Source: Rhizobiales bacterium 62-17 (GTDB lineage Bacteria > Pseudomonadota > Alphaproteobacteria > Rhizobiales > Beijerinckiaceae). Taken from it: a stretch of DNA of 57,982 nt. The stretch covers positions 134,273 to 192,254 of the forward strand of contig MKVW01000007.1 in assembly GCA_001898965.1 (NCBI GenBank). The letters are read 5' to 3'. The first letter of the stretch is position 1. Every line of letters starts with the position of its first letter. The notes beneath the pieces were generated by a model, which searched no databases, was not told the DNA's origin, and saw only the letters and a list, made by a program, of their open reading frames with translations. The translations under genes and the position numbers were made by a program. Of this stretch, positions 54,958 to 57,982 are shown piece by piece.

Positions 54958-55457
54958 CATGCGCTGACCAAGGCCATTTCCAGCAGGTCGAGCGCGGCAA
55001 CCCCAAAGGCGAACATGTTGGCCTGACGGTCCTCGCTCCCGGTCTCGACCGTGGTCGACAGGGTCATCGGTCCGGAAATGGCGAGACAGCAATGCCCGGA
55101 AGCATCGCCATAGCGGTTGCCGCCCGGCCCTGTCGCGCCGCTCTCGGCCAAGCTCCACGTGGCGGCGAAACGCTCGCGCACGGTCTGCGCCAGCATCGCG
55201 GCATAGGGTTCGGTGGAAGCCCGCATGCCATCAGGCAGATCGCCGATGCCAAGCTGCAGTAGCCGCGCCTTCTGGGTGTAGACGACAAGGCCGCCGAGAA
55301 AATAAGCCGAGGCGCCAGGGATCGACAGCAGCGCCGCGGCAATCAGCCCGCCGGCCGAAGATTCGGCAATGACGATGGTTTCGCCGCGCGTTTTCAAAAG
55401 CGCCGCGATTCGCTCCGCCCGCGCCGTCATGTCGGAAAAATCCATTGCGTCCGCCAT
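54957..55457 (-). CDS. CinA C-terminal-domain protein (nicotinamide-nucleotide amidase, PncC-like)
   Basis: 166 residues, GGGAGG upstream of ATG. Signature AESSAGGLIAAALLSIPGAS with FLGGLVVYT and AESGATGPGG, as in the CinA C-terminal domain. E. coli PncC deamidates nicotinamide mononucleotide to nicotinate mononucleotide in NAD recycling. The substitution of the usual AEScTGG by AESSAGG keeps the Ser-Gly pattern. Lacks the N-terminal domain of full CinA. Confidence 0.87.
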   Translation of the reverse strand: MADAMDFSDMTARAERIAALLKTRGETIVIAESSAGGLIAAALLSIPGASAYFLGGLVVYTQKARLLQLGIGDLPDGMRASTEPYAAMLAQTVRERFAATWSLAESGATGPGGNRYGDASGHCCLAISGPMTLSTTVETGSEDRQANMFAFGVAALDLLEMALVSA

Positions 55458-55677
55458 CCTGCCTCCCCGTTTGGCCCTAAAACCACCTCAGCTCTTTATG
55501 GCAGAAGCTCGGCCGCTGGGGAAACGGGCCGACGGCCTCCCAAGTCAAAAAAGATCGCTGGGGCAAACAGATAAGCTTGCGATTCATGTTGGCCGGGTGA
55601 AGCGATCAAGATACGGTTGTTAAAATTTAAGAAATCATGGCCCGGGGGCTGGCCATGACGTCCAGGGCTGGGGCTCA

Positions 55678-57982
55678 ATGTTCGGATATCGGAAAACAAC
55701 GCTCGGCGCCGCGCCGGTGCGGCACAATTCTTGGCGCAACGGCGTGTCGCTGACGGCGCTGGTTGTGGCGATGGGGCTTGGCATTACGCTGGCGCCCGCT
55801 TCTGCGCAGCAAGGGGGAGCCGGCGGAGCCGGCGATTACGACAGCGGCGCCGCCGGAGGTGCGACAGGACAGCCCGGCGCGTCGACGGCACACGCAACGG
55901 GCGGTGCCGCCGGAGCTTCCCCAGGTGCGAATGGAGACGATGGCGCGCCCACCCTATATCTCGGCAGCCCCGGAGGCGGTGGTGGTGCCTCGGGTACGGC
56001 CTTAGCCCCAACAGGTGGCAATGGCGGTAATGGCGGCGCCAACAGTCCTGGCGGGGCCGAGGGTTACGGCGGCGGTGGCGGCGGTGCCGGAGGGCACGGC
56101 TATGTCGCGTCAGGCCCTACGGTGAACGCCGCCGCGGCCAGAGGCGGCAACGGCGGCAACGGAAGCGGCGGCCAGGCCGGGCTTGCCATTGGTGCAGGCG
56201 ACGGCGGTGGCGGCGGTGACGGTGGCCACGGCCTGTTTGTCAACGCAACGGGCGTCACCGTCGAGAACACCTCGGCGGGTAGCTTGACGGGTGGCAATGG
56301 TGGCAATGGCGGTACGGGACGAGGTGTCGCACAGCCCGGAGGTGCCCAAGGTAATGGCGGCGATGGTGGCAACGGCGGCGCTGGATTTGCAGGCACGAAT
56401 TTAACGATCATCAACTCAGGCATCATCACCGGCGGCGACGGCGGCCTCGGCGGCAGTTCCACGGATGCGGCCACCGGTTTTGCAGGTCTGGGCGGCGACG
56501 GCATCATCGGGCACGACCTGACCATCATCAACAACGGCACCATCGCCGGCGGCATGGACGGCGACGGCATGTGGCGGGCCAACGCCATTACGCTCACTGG
56601 CGGCGACAATCGCCTCACCATCGGCACGGCCGTCGCCAGCATCAAAGGCGACATCGCCATCAACGGCGGCGGCACGCTGACGCTGGACCAATCGGCCAAC
56701 GATACCGAGATCTCCAGCGACATCACTGGCGATGGCTCGCTGATCAAAACCGGCACCGCCACGGTGCTGCTCTCCGGCATCAACACCTATTCGGGTGGGA
56801 CGACCGTCACGCAAGGTATTCTCGATCTCGACGGACCGCAGCCCCTGGGCACCGGCACGGTGACGATGAACGGCGGCACGCTGCGCGTCGCCACGATCGG
56901 CTGCGGTTGTGGCGGCGGCATCATCGGCCTGTTGAACGACATCGCCATCAATACATCAGGCGGTACGTTCGATGCCGCCTCCGGCATCATGTTTTTCCTC
57001 GGCAACATCACCGACGGCAATGGCCCCGGCGGCATGCTGACGATCACTGGCAGCGGCGGCCCCCTCCCCGGCTTCGTCGTCTTCGCCGGCACCAGCACCT
57101 ACAGCGGCCCGACCTATATCACCGCCAATGGCGTCCTGCTGGCCGGATCGCCGACCGGCCTGTCGCCCAACTCCCACTATATTGTCGATGGCATTCTCGA
57201 TATCGGCGGCTTCGATACCACTATCGCCGGGCTGTCGGGCGCCAGCACCGGCGAAGTCGGCAGCACCGGCTTCGGTCCCGTGACGCTGACCATCGACAAG
57301 GCAAGCGGTACCAGCACCTACAACGGCATCATTCTCGATGGCGGTCCCGATCCGGTTTCGGTGGTCAAGAGCGGCGCCGGCAAACAAGTGCTCGCGGGCA
57401 TCAATACCTATACGGGTTCAACGACGGTCAACGCCGGCATTTTGAGCATCGACGGCTCCATCGCCTCGTCATCGGAAGTGATCGTCAATTCAGGTGGCAC
57501 GCTGTCGGGCAACGGCATCGTCAGTACGACGACGATCAATGCCGGCGGCACTTTGGCGCCGGGCAATTCCATCGGCACGCTGACCGTGCAAGGCGATCTC
57601 ACCTTCAAGCCCGGATCAACGTATCAGGTCGAGGTGTCGCCTGTCGGCGCCGATCGCGTCAATGTCTCGGGCATCGCGACGTTGAATGGCGCAACGTTGT
57701 CGGCGATCTATGAGCCAGGCGCCTATGTCACCAAACGCTATACCGTCCTCAATGCGGCCGGTGGCGTGAACGGCACGTTCAGCGGGCCGGTGAACACCAA
57801 TCTGCCAACGAACTTCTCGACGGCGCTGAACTACGACACCAACAACGCTTATCTCGACCTGACCTTGAGCTATGTGCCGCCGCAACCGCCGAATTTCGGC
57901 ACGGGGCTGAACGTCAACCAGACGAATGTCGCGAATGCCCTCGTCAACTCGTTCAACACCGCCGGCGGCATTCCCCTGGTGT
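55678..57982 (+). CDS. Glycine-rich autotransporter, 3' partial
   Basis: Open from ATG 55678 to the window end (768 codons visible, no stop). Signal peptide (VSLTALVVAMGLGITLAPASA, residues about 22-42). Residues 43-240 are very Gly-rich (GGNGGNGG repeats). Then come autotransporter-associated beta-strand repeats: KTGTATVLLSGINTYSGGTT (about 360-380), a second TYSG unit near 475, and KSGAGKQVLAGINTYTGSTT near 564-585. NAGGTLAPGNSIGTLTVQGDL (about 621) is the PATR passenger motif next to the barrel. The window ends as the linker (NQTNVANALVNSFN) begins, so the barrel lies outside. Function as a surface adhesin or biofilm protein is inferred. Confidence 0.87.
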   Translation, partial: MFGYRKTTLGAAPVRHNSWRNGVSLTALVVAMGLGITLAPASAQQGGAGGAGDYDSGAAGGATGQPGASTAHATGGAAGASPGANGDDGAPTLYLGSPGGGGGASGTALAPTGGNGGNGGANSPGGAEGYGGGGGGAGGHGYVASGPTVNAAAARGGNGGNGSGGQAGLAIGAGDGGGGGDGGHGLFVNATGVTVENTSAGSLTGGNGGNGGTGRGVAQPGGAQGNGGDGGNGGAGFAGTNLTIINSGIITGGDGGLGGSSTDAATGFAGLGGDGIIGHDLTIINNGTIAGGMDGDGMWRANAITLTGGDNRLTIGTAVASIKGDIAINGGGTLTLDQSANDTEISSDITGDGSLIKTGTATVLLSGINTYSGGTTVTQGILDLDGPQPLGTGTVTMNGGTLRVATIGCGCGGGIIGLLNDIAINTSGGTFDAASGIMFFLGNITDGNGPGGMLTITGSGGPLPGFVVFAGTSTYSGPTYITANGVLLAGSPTGLSPNSHYIVDGILDIGGFDTTIAGLSGASTGEVGSTGFGPVTLTIDKASGTSTYNGIILDGGPDPVSVVKSGAGKQVLAGINTYTGSTTVNAGILSIDGSIASSSEVIVNSGGTLSGNGIVSTTTINAGGTLAPGNSIGTLTVQGDLTFKPGSTYQVEVSPVGADRVNVSGIATLNGATLSAIYEPGAYVTKRYTVLNAAGGVNGTFSGPVNTNLPTNFSTALNYDTNNAYLDLTLSYVPPQPPNFGTGLNVNQTNVANALVNSFNTAGGIPLV

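Noticed and set aside
1..57982. tRNA, rRNA, insertion sequences, prophage genes
   Set aside because: Looked for T-loop motifs, 16S/23S blocks, DDE transposases and integrases; none seen, and there is no marked change in composition that would signal an island.

Overview
The window is about 58 kb of GC-rich DNA with dense, short-spaced genes. It looks like an alphaproteobacterium of the order Hyphomicrobiales. Evidence for this includes small Omp25/Omp31-type outer-membrane barrels starting MRHLLLGS, an ExoR-like Sel1 protein, a phosphatidylcholine synthase, a NDUFAF7/MidA-like methyltransferase and XthA of the short alphaproteobacterial form. I cannot fix the genus. No rRNA, tRNA, CRISPR array, transposase or phage gene is visible.

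Layout. 1-2415 is the 3' end of an autotransporter with four 83-residue passenger repeats. 2.5-8.1 kb is a polysaccharide/LPS-type cluster: a GT90 glycosyltransferase, a UDP-xylose-synthase-like enzyme, a second sugar epimerase and a GT2 glycosyltransferase, with an FAA-family hydrolase inserted. 8.2-13.7 kb holds small-molecule enzymes (a zinc-independent MDR reductase, two alpha/beta hydrolases, an extradiol dioxygenase) and one large unknown exported protein. 13.8-17.7 kb is a run of four outer-membrane barrel genes; the last three share promoter architecture and are each followed by a strong terminator. 17.8-24.8 kb carries rimO, a dispersed inverted-repeat element, a quinone reductase, a SulP-STAS anion transporter, a cNMP-domain/thioredoxin-reductase-like flavoprotein without redox cysteines, and pcs.

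The most coherent system is at 24.9-30.5 kb. A PAS-PAS-AAA+ sigma-54 activator is divergent from a CynA-CynB-CynD cyanate-type ABC importer plus cyanase (CynS). Between them lie a consensus sigma-54 promoter (TGGCACG-N4-TTGCT) and three TACGA-N4-TCGTA-like palindromes. This reads as a self-contained cyanate-scavenging regulon: sensor/activator, operators, promoter, importer and the enzyme releasing NH3 and CO2. A second sigma-54-like promoter precedes a NMT1/THI5-type ABC importer operon at 52-54.8 kb.

30.6-38.8 kb holds a UbiH-like monooxygenase, an O-methyltransferase/siderophore-interacting-protein pair divergent from an AraC regulator, an SDR divergent from another AraC regulator, a DUF1963 protein, an AEC transporter and an LpxL-like acyltransferase. 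38.9-47.3 kb carries xthA, a CHASE2-adenylate cyclase, the ExoR-like protein, a LysR/MFS divergent pair and mntH with an MntR-type operator. 48-51 kb is a translationally coupled lgt-midA-pgeF operon. The window ends in the 5' part of a second, glycine-rich autotransporter.
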